DNA from: Glandiceps talaboti
Lineage: Eukaryota > Hemichordata > Enteropneusta > Spengelidae
Direction of reading: 5' to 3'
NCBI RefSeq assembly: GCF_964340395.1
Contig: NC_135560.1
Span: 20,143,675 to 20,207,674, forward strand
DNA: 64,000 bases
Of this stretch, positions 1 to 12,187 are shown one piece after another (position 1 is the first letter of the stretch; each line of letters opens with the position of its first letter). The notes beneath the pieces were generated by a model. That model was given only the letters and a program-made list of their open reading frames with translations. It was not told the DNA's origin and ran no database searches. The position numbers and the translations under genes were made by a program.

Positions 1-640
1 ATATGTTCTTTCTGCTCACACCTCATTTGCAGTCCAATTTAAACTAACTCTTTATACAAAATTAGTCTTTATAATTCCTAAGTTTGACGTCATGTACCTA
101 TGAAAAATACTTTGCGAATCAAATAAGGCTAAACAAGACTATAAATTAGTTGGTGAAATGGGCTATCACACTGTTAGCACTGATAACACAACAGCATTCA
201 GATGATTACTCCATATAGGTGGTACAAGTCTGATTACTCTGTGTAGGTAGTACAAGCCTTGAAAACAATTTATACATTCAATGAATTTATCCTAAGGTAA
301 AGTCAAGTATTGCAAGGAGAAGAACTCTAGTAAAAAAAAATAATTCAAAGTTTTGTATGCATTCAATATTAATTTATCCCAAAGGGAAATTAAGTATTGA
401 AAAATTTAGGCAGGTTTTACTATTCTATAATTACAACACCCTTCATCAAGTGCTAAAATATAATACAATTCTGTCAAAAAATACAGAAAATACTGCATTT
501 ATGTTATTACATGTGACTGCATGCATTAAACAGAGATTATCATGCTAACATTTTAGGTGATGATAATGAAATTAATTTTCATACAAGGAAATAAACATTC
601 ATATCTACCTTGCATACTGGTAAAAAGAGAAAATCCAGTG

Positions 641-738
641 TGTCACTGTGTGCATATGAGTATGTGCATCTGTGTGTCTGTGCATGTGTGTGTCTGTGTA
701 TCTGTGTGTGTCTGTGTGTCTGTCTGTCTGTCTGTCTA

Positions 739-799
<61 letters not shown>
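641..799. repeat. (GT)/(GTCT)n microsatellite
   Basis: GT-rich start, then about 80 bp of nearly pure CTGT repeats. The long ORFs on both strands here are translations of the repeat. Confidence 0.97.
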
Positions 800-2051
800 G
801 TCCTGTCAATCTACCCTAGATGGACACTACCCTAGGGACACACACCAGCCTTGCTATGCTATGAATTTAAACATCACACTTTCTAGTCATCTTCTGTCAA
901 AGGAAAACTTTCCATTTGTCGACTAGTATTACTAGATCAACTGCTGAGTTGTGTTTATCAACACGTCAGAGTGGATATATTATTCTCTGATAATTGAATT
1001 TCTCTAGGCTATTATTTCCATTGCTATCTTGAACAGAAAAGGGCTTCCTGGATGTAATTTAATCAGGATTAGCAAATGACACTGTTTCTATAACAATGAC
1101 AATGGTGAAAATTTAATTGGCACTTTTCACTAACTGGATATCTGGGTCAATATAAATTTCAATATACAGTATGCCAATGGAAGACATTAACTGACCCTTC
1201 TGCCTTTTATTTCACTTCATCATTTTTTATTAAAACAGAATGAAACGGTCATCAAAAAACTGAAAGCAATGTCTTTTTAAAAATTTGTTTACAGCTACTC
1301 CATGCTTCCACATTTTTTTACAGTTAAATGAGAAACTGAATATTTAAATGTGAAAACCTGATATGGGCCTCAGAGAAAAATTTTGAATAACAAGAAAAAC
1401 AGTTCCCTGTTTAAAATCCCAAGTTCAAAACCATGGTTGGCTAAGTGAGGAAATTGTTTTCCTGTTTAACCATGAATTAATTTATGGTTTACATTTGACC
1501 GTAATGACCTAACGGAATCTGCTGAATGACTTGTCCTGGATACTGACTGAACGAGTGTAATGATTTACAACATCTAAAGAAACAACTGCAATGACTTGGA
1601 ATTAATATGCTGCTACCAGGCACGCATCTCCCGCTATGATTATATTACCGAACCCTGGAGAAGAAGAAAACTACTCAATGTGAAGAATACATGGAGTGCT
1701 CGTTTAATCTTCTATACAAAAGTTGGCTTACTGATATTTGCTCTAAAATTAAATTAAATATCTTGCCACAGTATGTGTGAGCATGAAATCAAATCAATCT
1801 GTCTGATTGAGCTAATTACTTCAACTGAGATCGATTACACGGCAAAGCTGAAAATCTTTTCATTTTTTCAAATTATGGCAAGAATTCAGACATTCCTGAA
1901 GCATAATTACATAATTCTACATTGAAAAAATGAATGAATTATTGAAATTATTGATTAACTGAAAAAGATTAATAACCAATCTTTCACTTAAGTCTGCTCA
2001 AAAGAAATGAAAGACTTGTAGAGAGAATGTCTGAAATTAATGGTATGTTCT
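800..2051. other. No gene seen
   Basis: AT-rich DNA with frequent stops in all frames; nothing beyond short ORFs. Bases 1-640 are similar. Confidence 0.6.
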
Positions 2052-3255
2052 GCAGCCCATAGACTTGGCTATCTGACTTGACATACTGGCTTGACAGTAT
2101 AGCCCACCGACTTGGCTATCTGACTTGACATACTGGCTTGACAGTATAGCCCAGAGACTTGGCTATCTGACTTGACATACTGGCTTGACAGTATAGCCCA
2201 GAGACTTGGCTATCTGACTTGACATACTGGCTTGACAGTATAGCCCACCGACTTGGCTATCTGACTTGACATACTGGCTTGACAGTATAGCTCATCGACT
2301 TGGTTATCTGACTTGACATACTGGCTTGACAGTATAGCTCACCGACTTGGTTATCTGACTTGACATTCTGGTTTGATAGTATAGCCCAGAGACTTGGCTG
2401 TTTGACTTGACATACTGGCTTGACAGTATAGCCCAGAGACTTGGCTATCTGACGTGACATACTGGGATGACAGTATAGCCCAGAGACTTGGCTGTTTGAC
2501 TTGACATACTGGCTTGACAGTATAGCCCAGAGACTTGGATATCTGACTTGACATACTGGGATGACAGTATAGCCCAGAGACTTGGCTATCTGACTTGACA
2601 TACTAGCTTGACAATATAGCCCAGAGACTTGGCTATCTGACTTGACATACTGACTTGACAGTATAGCCCAGAGACTTGGCTATCTGACTTGACATACTGG
2701 CTTGACAGTATAGCCCATAGACTTGGCTATCTGACTTGACATACTGACTTGACAGTATAGCCCAGAGACTTGGCTATCTGACTTGACATACTGGCTTGAC
2801 AGTATAGCCCAGATACTTGGTTATCTGACTTGACATACTGGCTTGACAGTATAGCCCAGAGACTTGGCTATCTGACTTGACATACTGGTTTGACAGTATA
2901 GCCCACAGACTTGGTTATCTGACTTGACATACTGGCTTGACAGTATAGCCCAGAGACTTGGCTATCTGACTTGACATACTGGTTTGACAGTATAGCCCAG
3001 AGACTTGGCTATCTGACTTGACATACTGGTTTGACAGTATAGCCCAGAGACTTGGCTATCTGACTTGACATACTGGCTTGACAGTATAGCTCACCGACTT
3101 GGTTATCTGACTTGACATACTGGCTTGACAGTATACAATGTAGCTCACCGACTTGGTTATCTGACTTGACATACTGGTTTGATAGTATAGCCCAGAGACT
3201 TGGCTGTTTGACTTGACATACTGGCATGACAGTATAACCCACAGACTTGGTTAAC
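2052..3255. repeat. 47-bp minisatellite, about 25 copies
   Basis: The unit contains GACTTGGCTATCTGACTTGA, CATACTGGCTTGACAGTAT and AGCCCAGA. Variants alternate CCCAGAG/CTCACCG/CCCATAG and GGCTTG/GGTTTG/GGGATG. Because 47 is not a multiple of 3, the minus strand shows open frames that cycle through three readings; these are not genes. Confidence 0.95.
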
Positions 3256-5349
3256 ATACTTGTTTAACAGATCAGGTACTGTTCTGTCAAGCCATTATGT
3301 CTAGCGGTTAGCCACGTCTCTGTGCTAGAACTTAGAAGTCCTAGTATTAGGGAAGTACAGGTATATGGGAATATTTCACACAAAGCGTCAAATATGCTAC
3401 TGTTAACTATTCAATGATGATCAACCATCAAAGAAAATTATCCGAATGTTTTCCAATGACTATATAATCACAGAAAATACAGTTTTTACGTGCAAAGAAG
3501 TCAATAGCCTAGAATACTGGCGATTTAATAGGGGAAATAACGAATTCAAAACGTCAAAAGAAGTCAAGTGTGACATACAATAGTAATTTGTTATGCTGTT
3601 TCATTTAGTATTCAGCTCAAATGCTGATACTCCAAATTTGACAAGTAGAAATGTAAATCATCAACTCTTAATAGATAGATTAGAATGAATACATACTACT
3701 TATAATTGCTGTATGAAGAGCAAAACAGTATATCAATTGTGCAAATTAATAGTGTTGTTATGCACCTGTTTGATATTTCCTGAGCAAAAAGAAATTAACT
3801 ATGTCGCCATCTGACAGCTAGGTCTTTGACACAAATATTAATCAAGGTCTGATGTGTTATCTGCCTGCAAGTTTCTGCACATTTCATAGTCTCATCAAGA
3901 CATGGTGTTCACCAAGTTGCCACACTCGCCCTCACAATACCAAGTCTACAAAAGTATAAATACAGAGTCAGCTATGTGATTGAAAATTGTATTGACAGTG
4001 GGGAATTTGAATGGGCTTACCAGGCATTCTACATAGCTCAATCAATAATACCATGATTTAAAGTTTTAGTGTTCTTGCTAGGGGCACTAAGTAGGTAAAA
4101 TTTACCTGAATTCTCGAAGGCACTTTACTGAGTTCCCAGCCAAAGTTATACTCACATGCTGAAAAAGTGAGTCAATTATACCAGATTTTCTATTCTTGGT
4201 CACAATGGTTTTGTTCTAAAAAGCCGGTAAAAGTATAAGTTGTGTTTTCCTGTGATCCGATTGCAGTCAGTTTTATGTTCGTTTGCAATTTCAAAGATTG
4301 AAACAGTTTAGGTTTCAGTGATGTCAAACAATCAGGATGTGAAATAAAAATAAAATGTACAAACTGATAATACTGAAGAGTTCTTGCAAACATTAGATAA
4401 CCTATGTCAAGCGAGTGTGTTAACCCATATCTGCAGTCTAGATAAGTATACTTCTTACAGTGATAGAATTACAAAGGATATCAGGTCTATTAGACTGGTC
4501 AAATTTGTGAACTTTTCTATCTCAAAGTCTTTTCCTTCCTTGGTTCAGCATTTGGAAATAATCAGTAATTGACTGCTATTGGAATGCACTCAACTGATAT
4601 ATAAATTTTAAAAACTTGACAAACACAAATACAGCAGCAGCATATGGCATACAGGTTTTAATACGCTCCACTGAAATGATTCTGATAAAAAAAAATGTCC
4701 TGCTCCCCAAAACCTATATCTAGGTCAGGTAACTTTTGAAGCACTGCCACACATGTTAACACACTAGTAGATGTCAATGATCATTTGCTACTTTCCATGT
4801 GATGAAAGTGACCGCACAAATTTAGAACAGAGTACAAATTACTCTGTGACAATAAACTTGTACTTGTCAGTTTCGTACAAACCAAGGACTCATTCTAGCA
4901 CAGTTAATTATTACAGACTCCCCAATTGACATACTTCTCATTTTATTAGCCTGTCTCTTTGTACAGGGGCAATGTATCTGTGGCATGTGTAAATCTTTGT
5001 TTATTCAAACATCAAATCTTAGAAAGTGAACATCCTAGCAATCTTAGAAATTGTGGTAATCAAAGACAGCTGTCCCCCATCCACATTGTTTATGAGAATG
5101 GAACAAAATACCTGATGTGTGTGAACATTGCTGTCTAACAAGAAGGTATCTAGGCACATCAGATCACTGACACATTGTAATTTACTACAAAGTGAACACT
5201 CCTGCTGCCTATATTTCACAGTTTTACATCCATTCTGTGGTGATAAAACCACTTGGAACATATACAAGGAGCAAACAGCTTCTGGTAACCATGCTACTTC
5301 TTTAACACTGTTGTAATCTAAGTCCCTGTCACTCACTCTCATGGCTTTT
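3256..5349. other. No firm gene; may be 3' UTR of a minus-strand gene
   Basis: If the candidate exon at 5350-5609 is real, its 3' UTR would start here. The minus-strand 117-codon ORF at 5019-5372 overlaps that exon in another frame and shows no family signature. Confidence 0.4.
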
Positions 5350-5609
5350 CTACTCCTCCAAGAGCTCTTCAAAAGGCTTAAGCAGAGGTTTAAGACGTTG
5401 GTCTAAGACACTTTCAACACTTTCCAACAACTGTTGTGAAGAAAAATATTTACTGTGATTATGTGCTTTTGGCAGACGTTGCTTCCACTTGATTGAGAAA
5501 GACAATAAACACATCCATGCACTGATTGTGTCTGGCAGATAAACACTTAAGACGTCTCTAAATACTTTTAGCAAGTCATCAGATATCTCTTCGCAAACCC
5601 GTTTTTGAC
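5350..5609 (-). CDS. Candidate terminal coding exon, unidentified protein
   Basis: Open for 86 codons from a plausible acceptor (gcaacttgcaag) to a TAG stop. The product is amphipathic and helix-like: CEEISDDLLKVFRDVL, an SVYLPDTISAWMCLLSF stretch, then LLESVESVLDQRLKPLLKPF and a Glu-rich end. Residue use looks like a real alpha-helical domain rather than random translation. It enters in phase 1. I do not recognise the family. It may be the 3' end of the gene whose other candidate exons lie at 7975-8010, 10.24-10.38 kb and 11047-11134. Confidence 0.4.
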
Positions 5610-5924
5610 CTTGCAAGTTGCATAGCAGTTACAACAAACAGTAACAACATTCTAGCTATCCATTTTCATTTTTTTAAAAAGGCAAAAGAATGCAGAATAT
5701 TTGGAATATTTTGTAAGGTAGTATAAAGAATGTAAACTCTACCTTGAGTTCCCCAAGGTTTCTATGTTTTGGTTCAATTGAAGTTATGGCAATCTAGCTA
5801 TTTAAATTTTACCAGAAAATTTTGTGAAAGGCTCTTGATTATGATGAGTTTCTAGAAAGATAGAACACGTCAACCAAAACCAGAATGTCATCTGCCCATT
5901 TAAAAACAAAATCAATACATTCAT

Positions 5925-6115
5925 TGGGTTGTCAGTAGCCAAGCAGAATTAGCTTGTGTGCCTCTTATCACTGCAGCCTGGGTTCAACCCTGCCAGAGTC
6001 GGCTGGGTTTGATTAAAATTTCTCAGATCTGTATGTAAGAAGGGTGATGTTCAATTCGACCCTATCAAACTCTATAGGTTTTCCCCGGTACTCTGGTTTC
6101 CTCCTGCTTCAACAT
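5925..6115 (+). mobile_element. tRNA-derived SINE copy
   Basis: A good B box (GGTTCAACCCT, about 5981) stands about 40 bp after an A-box-like TAGCCAAGCAG. Downstream is the module GGTTTTCCCCGGTACTCTGG followed by TTTCCTCC, a body segment I know from SINEs of several marine invertebrates. No clear target duplication was found. Confidence 0.6.
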
Positions 6116-6595
6116 TAAGACACTTGAGCGCTGCAGAAGTGGCAACTGAATTTGATTTTCCGAATTTACTTTGGATAAAGAAAGTTTTATTTTTATCATT
6201 CTGGCAAAATTCAATGCAGTGTTTCAGACTTGTCTTTGAGCTATATCTGACTAGGTGATAATGATCTACACTGTTTTTCCAGGCACTGAACAAACTCATA
6301 TGTCTACCACATGTGAAAATAACAGAATGTTTAACGCCTTCTCTATTATAGAGCTTGCCACAAGATAAAGGATTGAAATGCCATATATATCACATAAGTA
6401 TATAAATCAATTACAGGACACCTGTGTATGGAAATACAGATACCGGTTTTTACTTTCAGCTGAAGAGTGCTATGGTATGAATGACATTTAGTAGGTTAAC
6501 ATTAAGACAATTATATGTGATAATTCTTCTCCGTATATAATAATTCAAATTTTAAGAGTTAGATATATAGTTAGATGTTACTCCTGGGGTCCCCA

Positions 6596-6711
6596 ATATT
6601 TTTCTTCATTCAGCCAAGGAAAATATGAGTGACCTAAGGGGCTTTTGTCTAGCGACTCGTAGTGACAACACTTAGGTCACTAGTATTTTCTGGCTGAATG
6701 AAGAAAAATAT
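6596..6711. repeat. Long hairpin (inverted repeat), MITE-like
   Basis: Arms 6596-6638 and 6671-6711 pair over about 40 bp, with one small bulge. The arms carry TTTTTCTTCATTCAGCCA near the outside and AGTGACCTAAG near the loop. The loop is about 32 bp. It may be a foldback element; no target duplication is evident. Confidence 0.8.
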
Positions 6712-7241
6712 CGGAGAATAACATAATTACACCAACGCCAGTAATATCAAAGAAAAATGGTGAAAGTAATGGTAATTTTGAACATTTGACTCGTATTTTG
6801 AACACAGCAGAATTAGTGACATAGACGCACGTTGTCATGACGCAGAACGACAAGAGTATATATGTCATATTTTTTGTACTAAATGGCTCATCCATGGTAT
6901 AATACACACGTATAGTGCATTTACCCAACCATGGATGACAAATGACTAGGCTGTTCAAAACCCATATCCAAGCTATGTGGAAAAATGATTTTATCATAAT
7001 CAGTGAAATGGTAATGAAAATCAAACATCTCAAACTTTGTAATTTAGCTTATATAAATCACAATCTGTAGCTGGGTTGGAACTTGCATATGGCATAATAA
7101 TAGCCCAATGGTGGAACACTTTTCTATGTTTGGTTTATAAAGGCTTTGCCAGAGGACTAGGCAGTGAAATGGTTATTGATATCATTCAAGGGCCAAAAAC
7201 CCCAACAGACTAGCCAAGGTTTTACAATATGCCATAATATT

Positions 7242-7700
7242 ACTACTAAACATTGTATCTAGACTACCAAATTATCAGTGGTCCAGGACACATAGACTAC
7301 TAAACATCTTATCTAGACTACCAAATTATCAGTAGTCCGGGACACATAGACTACTAAACATTGTATCTAGACTACCAAATTACCAGTAGTCCAGGGCACA
7401 CAGACTACTAAACATTGTATCTAGACTACCAAATTACCAGTAGTCCAGGGCACACAGACTACTAAACATTGTATCTAGACTACCAAATTAACAGTAGTCC
7501 AGGACACATACAATGTAGACTACTAAACATTGTATCTAGACTACCAAATTACCAGTAGTTCAGGACACATAGACTACTAAACACTGTATCTAGACTACCA
7601 AATTAGCAGTAGTCCAGGACACATAGACTACTAAACATTGTATCTAGACTACCAAATTACCAGTAGTCCAGGGCACACAGACTACTAAACATCTTATCTA
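7242..7700. repeat. 54-bp minisatellite, about 8 copies
   Basis: Unit: ACTACTAAACATTGTATCTA, GACTACCAAATTACCAGTAG, TCCAGGACACATAG. One copy has an extra insertion (acaatgt, about 7508). The same unit recurs at 52.53-53.10 kb. Confidence 0.95.
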
Positions 7701-7974
7701 AACAGTGCATGCATATTCAATGAACATAATTTATCACTTTCAACCATTGCCAAAAGTTCTTTTTTTTCATCATTTTGTATCTTAGGGTATTGCCTTGCAA
7801 ATTATATTACCACTTTCAAGCCAAATCTGAGTTTTCTTATTCATTTTTCATTCATACATTCAATGAATCTTCCATGGTGGTTTCATTTATCTCTTGACAT
7901 TTACAAGTTTCACCTTAAGGTCTTGGCAAACCTGTCAGACTGGCAGATTTCATCATATCCATGAATGCACTCAC

Positions 7975-8010
7975 CTGTATCAAGTTTATGTAGCCTACCG
8001 CAATGTCCGT
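7975..8010 (-). CDS. Candidate 36-bp internal exon
   Basis: Bounded by an acceptor (catgtgtag) and a strong donor (CAG/gtgagtgc) on the minus strand. It reads TDIAVGYINLIQ in phase 0. The quality of the donor is the main support; so short an exon cannot be confirmed by eye. No known family is recognised. Confidence 0.25.
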
Positions 8011-8036
8011 CTACACATGACTATAAAAGTTTTAGC

Positions 8037-8324
8037 TTGGCTGATTTTTATAACACATTATTCAAATACACGTATTCAATAACTTTTTCTGCTTCCAGTC
8101 CAACGTCCTTGATCCACAAACACTGAATTTTAAAAGGTGTTTATGTACCATGTTACAGCATTTGTGAAGTGTTGCAATGTTTGGCTGATTTTTATAACAC
8201 ATTATTCAAATACACGTATTCAATAACTTTTTCTGCTTCCAGTCCAACGTCCTTGATCCACAAACACTGAATTTTAAAAGGTGTTTATGTACCATGTTAC
8301 AGCATTTGTGAAGTGTTGCAATGT
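8037..8324. repeat. Perfect 144-bp tandem duplication
   Basis: 8037-8180 is repeated at 8181-8324 with no difference seen by eye, so the event is recent or the copies are homogenised. On the minus strand each copy holds an acceptor-like aaaattcag followed by an open stretch (CLWIKDVGLEAEKVIEY), possibly a duplicated exon. Confidence 0.93.
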
Positions 8325-9304
8325 TTTATGCATACGTAAATACCCTGAGTCTGTGGTAATTATTTTCAACTGATTTAGAGCATGCAATTGACGTCATGAA
8401 GCAGACATCATTTCTTATAAATATGCAGAGAATTTGTAGGTGGGAGTGCACTATTCAATCATTCCACCCTTGTCTAAATTCAGGTGATATTTAATAGTTT
8501 AACATAACATAACCAGCTTTATGGGTATTACCACCCCACCATGATGATAATGTATCAGTTATATGAGTGGTGAGGGAGTGAAATGTACGCATTACAAACT
8601 GCATTGTTTACAAATTGTACCCATTTCCATATGGTCCGTAGATACTTAGTCAATATGAATTTTGGTATAACTTTTTTTCTTTTCTTACGAAAGCACTGAA
8701 TACAACATATTGATACAAACCCATCTCTAACTACAAACTGTTAAACAAAATGTTAGCAAAATACACAAAGTTATCAGGCTAGAAGTAGCATAAAACATTA
8801 CATTGTAGAGATTAACTCTTCTACTTTTCACACTGGATTCCAAATGTCATTCCTATGGTGGTTTATTCTAATACATGTACTGACATACAATCACCAGTAT
8901 GAACGTTAAAGCCCCACTTTAGGTGTGAAAAAACAGTTGTTTGGCAAAACTATAGAAAATGTTGGCCCACAACAAAGAATGATCCTGTGTAATCCTAATG
9001 TGATGACCCAGGATTGAAACACACCCCTTTATAATATATAAAGTAGTGGTAACTTGAAAGAATTCTACAACTCTCCTGCTAAATTACTAGAACTGTTATC
9101 CGTTTGAAGTATCTAAAAAAAGTGTTTTACTTTTCATGAGCTCTCATCACAACTGGGTCCATTTTTTTTTGTCCAACTTGTAAGTTTGACCCTGTCTGAC
9201 ACCTGCCACTTACGAAACTTTCAGAAAGATTGGTGTAAAACCACTTCAAGGAACAAATACCGTGTACTAAAAGAAACATTTGAGAAAGTTAGTGAAGTAG
9301 TTAG

Positions 9305-9480
9305 TTAGTTAGTTGCACACTCGACTAGAGAGCTTCGCCACATTCTTATATGCACAACTTCTCCATTGCCGATGATCTCCTGATATTTTCTCTGCAGTTA
9401 GCAAGGGTAATCCAGTGTCTTTCTTAATTTGGTTGGACCAACATTTAGGAGGACGGCCTCTTGGTCGGCATTTAGAAAAT
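9305..9480 (-). mobile_element. 5'-truncated non-LTR retrotransposon (LINE) 3' end
   Basis: The minus strand encodes RPRGRPPKCWSNQIKKDTG, then a segment ending in DHRQWRSCAY. This matches the C-terminal end of LINE reverse-transcriptase ORFs (consensus R.RGRP...W...I..D followed by A.DR..WR). A stop follows, then a (CTAA)n tail on that strand at about 9296-9314, as in LINEs with microsatellite 3' tails. Everything upstream of this C-terminal part is missing, as expected for 5' truncation. Confidence 0.7.
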
Positions 9481-10242
9481 TCAGATGTGTATGCCAGATG
9501 CACGAAACTGGAATTAGGGAGGCGATTATTATGCTATTAATTATAATTTGAGAAAGTATAAGTATAGAAATCTAATACATGTCCTACCAGATGTGAAAAA
9601 GTGAAAATAATTAAACATCCATTCAGAAGTCTGCTGTTTTGAAATATAAGTGATGAATTCATGAGAGTAGAAAGAGGCAAAGATCACAATGTCTTTGGTT
9701 TCCCTCTTCATTTAATGGAATTTTCCTCCAGGCAGAAAGCATACTGGCCCTATCTAGGTATGTGTGCCAAAGTGTGCACACATAAATGCTCCTGGGATAT
9801 CAGCCATCCAAGGTCAAAAATCAAGGGATATGTCAATTGCCAGGGTCCTCTAAAATATGTCTCCATACTGCAATTGCTAAAATTGAATTATCAAAATTGG
9901 AATTGTGAATGATATGGAGTGTATCCAGGAAAATTAATGAGACATGCATGAGTTTTACCAGATAAGTGTTTTACTGATACATATATGTGACTTGGTGAGA
10001 TTAATTGGTGAACTCTAACATTTGCAAAAATTAGGAAATTTGTTTGTGCTGAAGCATCTGGAAAGCAGGTGGCCACATTCTGCATTTAGTAGATACTTGA
10101 TATAAAAATCTGTAATATTGCATTAGTCTTGTACATATATCATTTACTATACAATATTCCTATTCTCTCATGGGAAAAGTCCAGTCAGATATTTTTGTGT
10201 GCTTGTATTGATTACTGCTATCATGAATTCAGGTGATAAAAT

Positions 10243-10382
10243 AGCACCTCAGTAACCTCTTCAACTTTAAATCTTGGAGAACTACTGCACTTCGGTTGTC
10301 CGGTTGTTTTTGGACAATTCTCTGCATGGCTTTGTGGGAAAACTGCTGGTGATGACATCACATAATTTACCCCCTCCTCTGT
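10243..10382 (-). CDS. Candidate internal coding exon, unidentified
   Basis: Minus-strand open segment after a pyrimidine-rich acceptor (tttgtatttgtcaag). It reads TEEGVNYVMSSPAVFPQS, then an NCPKTTGQPKCSSSPRFKVEE segment, in phase 0. It would join in frame to the candidate exon at 11047-11134. The 3' boundary is unsure: the frame stays open to a stop at 10221, and the possible donors are weak (GAG/gttact, near 10243). Function unknown. Confidence 0.3.
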
Positions 10383-11046
10383 CTTGACAAATACAAAGTG
10401 TCTAGACAAGATTAGGATACTCAAAGTATATCATAAAAATGTATTACAGGACATTTTCTGAACTGATAACTATAGCTATTGTGTCCAAGCTAATCAATGA
10501 CACCTTTATAGTGAAAAAAGTTGACTGACAGAGTATAATGTCATGCATTATTGATCTTTATCAAATATTTTGTTAAAAATCCTTTATACCTGAAATTCAT
10601 AATTAAGGTACAAGCTATGCTCACAGAGAAATGTGGTTAGGAAAGTAAAATTTGGAAGCATTTTATAACTGATGGGTGAACAGCACTGCAAAGGAGCACT
10701 ACTTTTTTGTGGGACTTTTTTGATAAAAACATATTTTTGTCGTAGCAACTGTTGTCTTAAAATCAGCCCATAGTGAGCCTTTAATATTGGGGATCACCCA
10801 TTTGTGGCTTCTAAAGTTACAGTCAAGAATTTCATCTCTATGCAAGTATGCAGTCAACAATCTTGGCAACAAAGACATTGTTGAACTTTAATGGCAAATA
10901 ACTCATGGTATGTAGGTACAGCAAAATAATATAGTTAATTTCATACCACACACGTAACAACAAACAACATTTACCAGTACATGTACAAATGTACTACTAA
11001 ATCAAAAGTGTTCTGTTACTACAAGTGCAGCCTCACAATGACCTAC

Positions 11047-11134
11047 CTCTGGTACATAAGAGTCAAAATATTCAGATTTGAATGACACACAACGGAGCAT
11101 AATTTTGTTGTGTAGAAGAATTGTATTCCCGTAG
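11047..11134 (-). CDS. Candidate internal exon next to 34-bp repeat
   Basis: Minus-strand 88-bp segment with acceptor aaaatacctctag and donor GAG/gtaggtc. It reads YGNTILLHNKIMLRC then VSFKSEYFDSYVPE, entering in phase 2 and leaving in phase 0. It joins in frame to TEEGVNYV at 10382. Its first bases and acceptor form the unit of the 34-bp tandem array at 11119-11353. The protein is not recognised. Confidence 0.33.
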
Positions 11135-11353
11135 CTAGAGGTATTTTAGAAAAATTGTATTCCCGTAGCTAGAGGTATTTTAGAAGAATTGTATTCCCGT
11201 AGCTAGAGGTATTTTAGAAGAATTGTATTCCCGTAGCTAGAGGTATTTTAGAAGAATTGTATTCCCGTAGCTAGAGGTATTTTAGAAGAATTGTATTCCT
11301 GTAGCTAGAGGTATTTTAGAAGAATTGTATTCCTGTAGCTGGAAGTATTTTAG
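11119..11353. repeat. 34-bp tandem array, 7 copies
   Basis: Unit GTAGCTAGAGGTATTTTAGA plus AGAATTGTATTCCC. The first six units are nearly identical; the last is diverged (GTAGCTGGAAG). The unit includes, on the minus strand, acceptor-like aaaatacctctag. Confidence 0.93.
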
Positions 11354-12187
11354 ATCACTAAAACAAAGGTGAAAGTTTCTCAGGAAAACATTTGCTCCTT
11401 TCAAGGTAAAAATTACATTCTAATATTAAAATACCCTTGTTTAATCAACAATTACAAAGATGATCGTCCCAAGAAATTGGATGGAGAGGTGACATGGATG
11501 TTATCATTGCATGTACCTTGAAAATAAAAATCTTAACTATCAGTAGTTACTGTTACTTTGTTCAAGCAAACTCAAATCCATTCTCATTTGAAATCAAGAA
11601 AAAGATCAGTGGTTGCTGTACACATTTTTGTAGTACAAAGTCAAAATTAAGCCATTTTACAATCCAATCTGTCTAATAATATGTTAACTTTATCGGATTT
11701 TCCTTGACAACAAAATTGTGAACACTCAATTTCTTTTATTTTTTTAAAACTGGGCCAGGAATAAGCTTTCATATGGCAAAGTTTGGAGAGGAATGAAGAA
11801 CTTTGATTTTCAGTGACCATAAGATTGAGGTATTTGAGCTTTTAAGTTTAAATTAAAATGTGAATGCCCAAAATCAAGTCATTACAGACTGGATGTACTT
11901 TTAGTGATGAACAATACATCCCTGTTATGTTGCATTCACATCTAGGAGAGCTTTTTAAGACTTCTGTAAAATGATATCCCTGTCATCCCACTGGACCTCT
12001 GAAAGTTGACAGCCTGCTTTAAGAGTACTTAGTAGAAAGCTGGATGTTGAAAGAGTCTAACCATATCAAAATCGACAAGGGGTGATATTAAAATTTGATA
12101 AATCCTGAGGTTAATCACAATTCTCACCCCTCTCTCTAACACCAGACTTACAGCAGAAACTTAAAACACAAAAATCAAGGTGTACAG

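Noticed and set aside
557-926. Overlapping ORFs on both strands (VCLSV and TDRQTDRQ repeats)
   Set aside because: Translations of a GT/GTCT microsatellite.
2257-3257. Minus-strand ORFs of repeated MSSQIAKSLGYTV segments
   Set aside because: Frame-cycling translation of the 47-bp minisatellite, not a repeat protein.
5019-5372. 117-codon minus-strand ORF
   Set aside because: Overlaps the candidate terminal exon in another frame; no splice support or domain seen.
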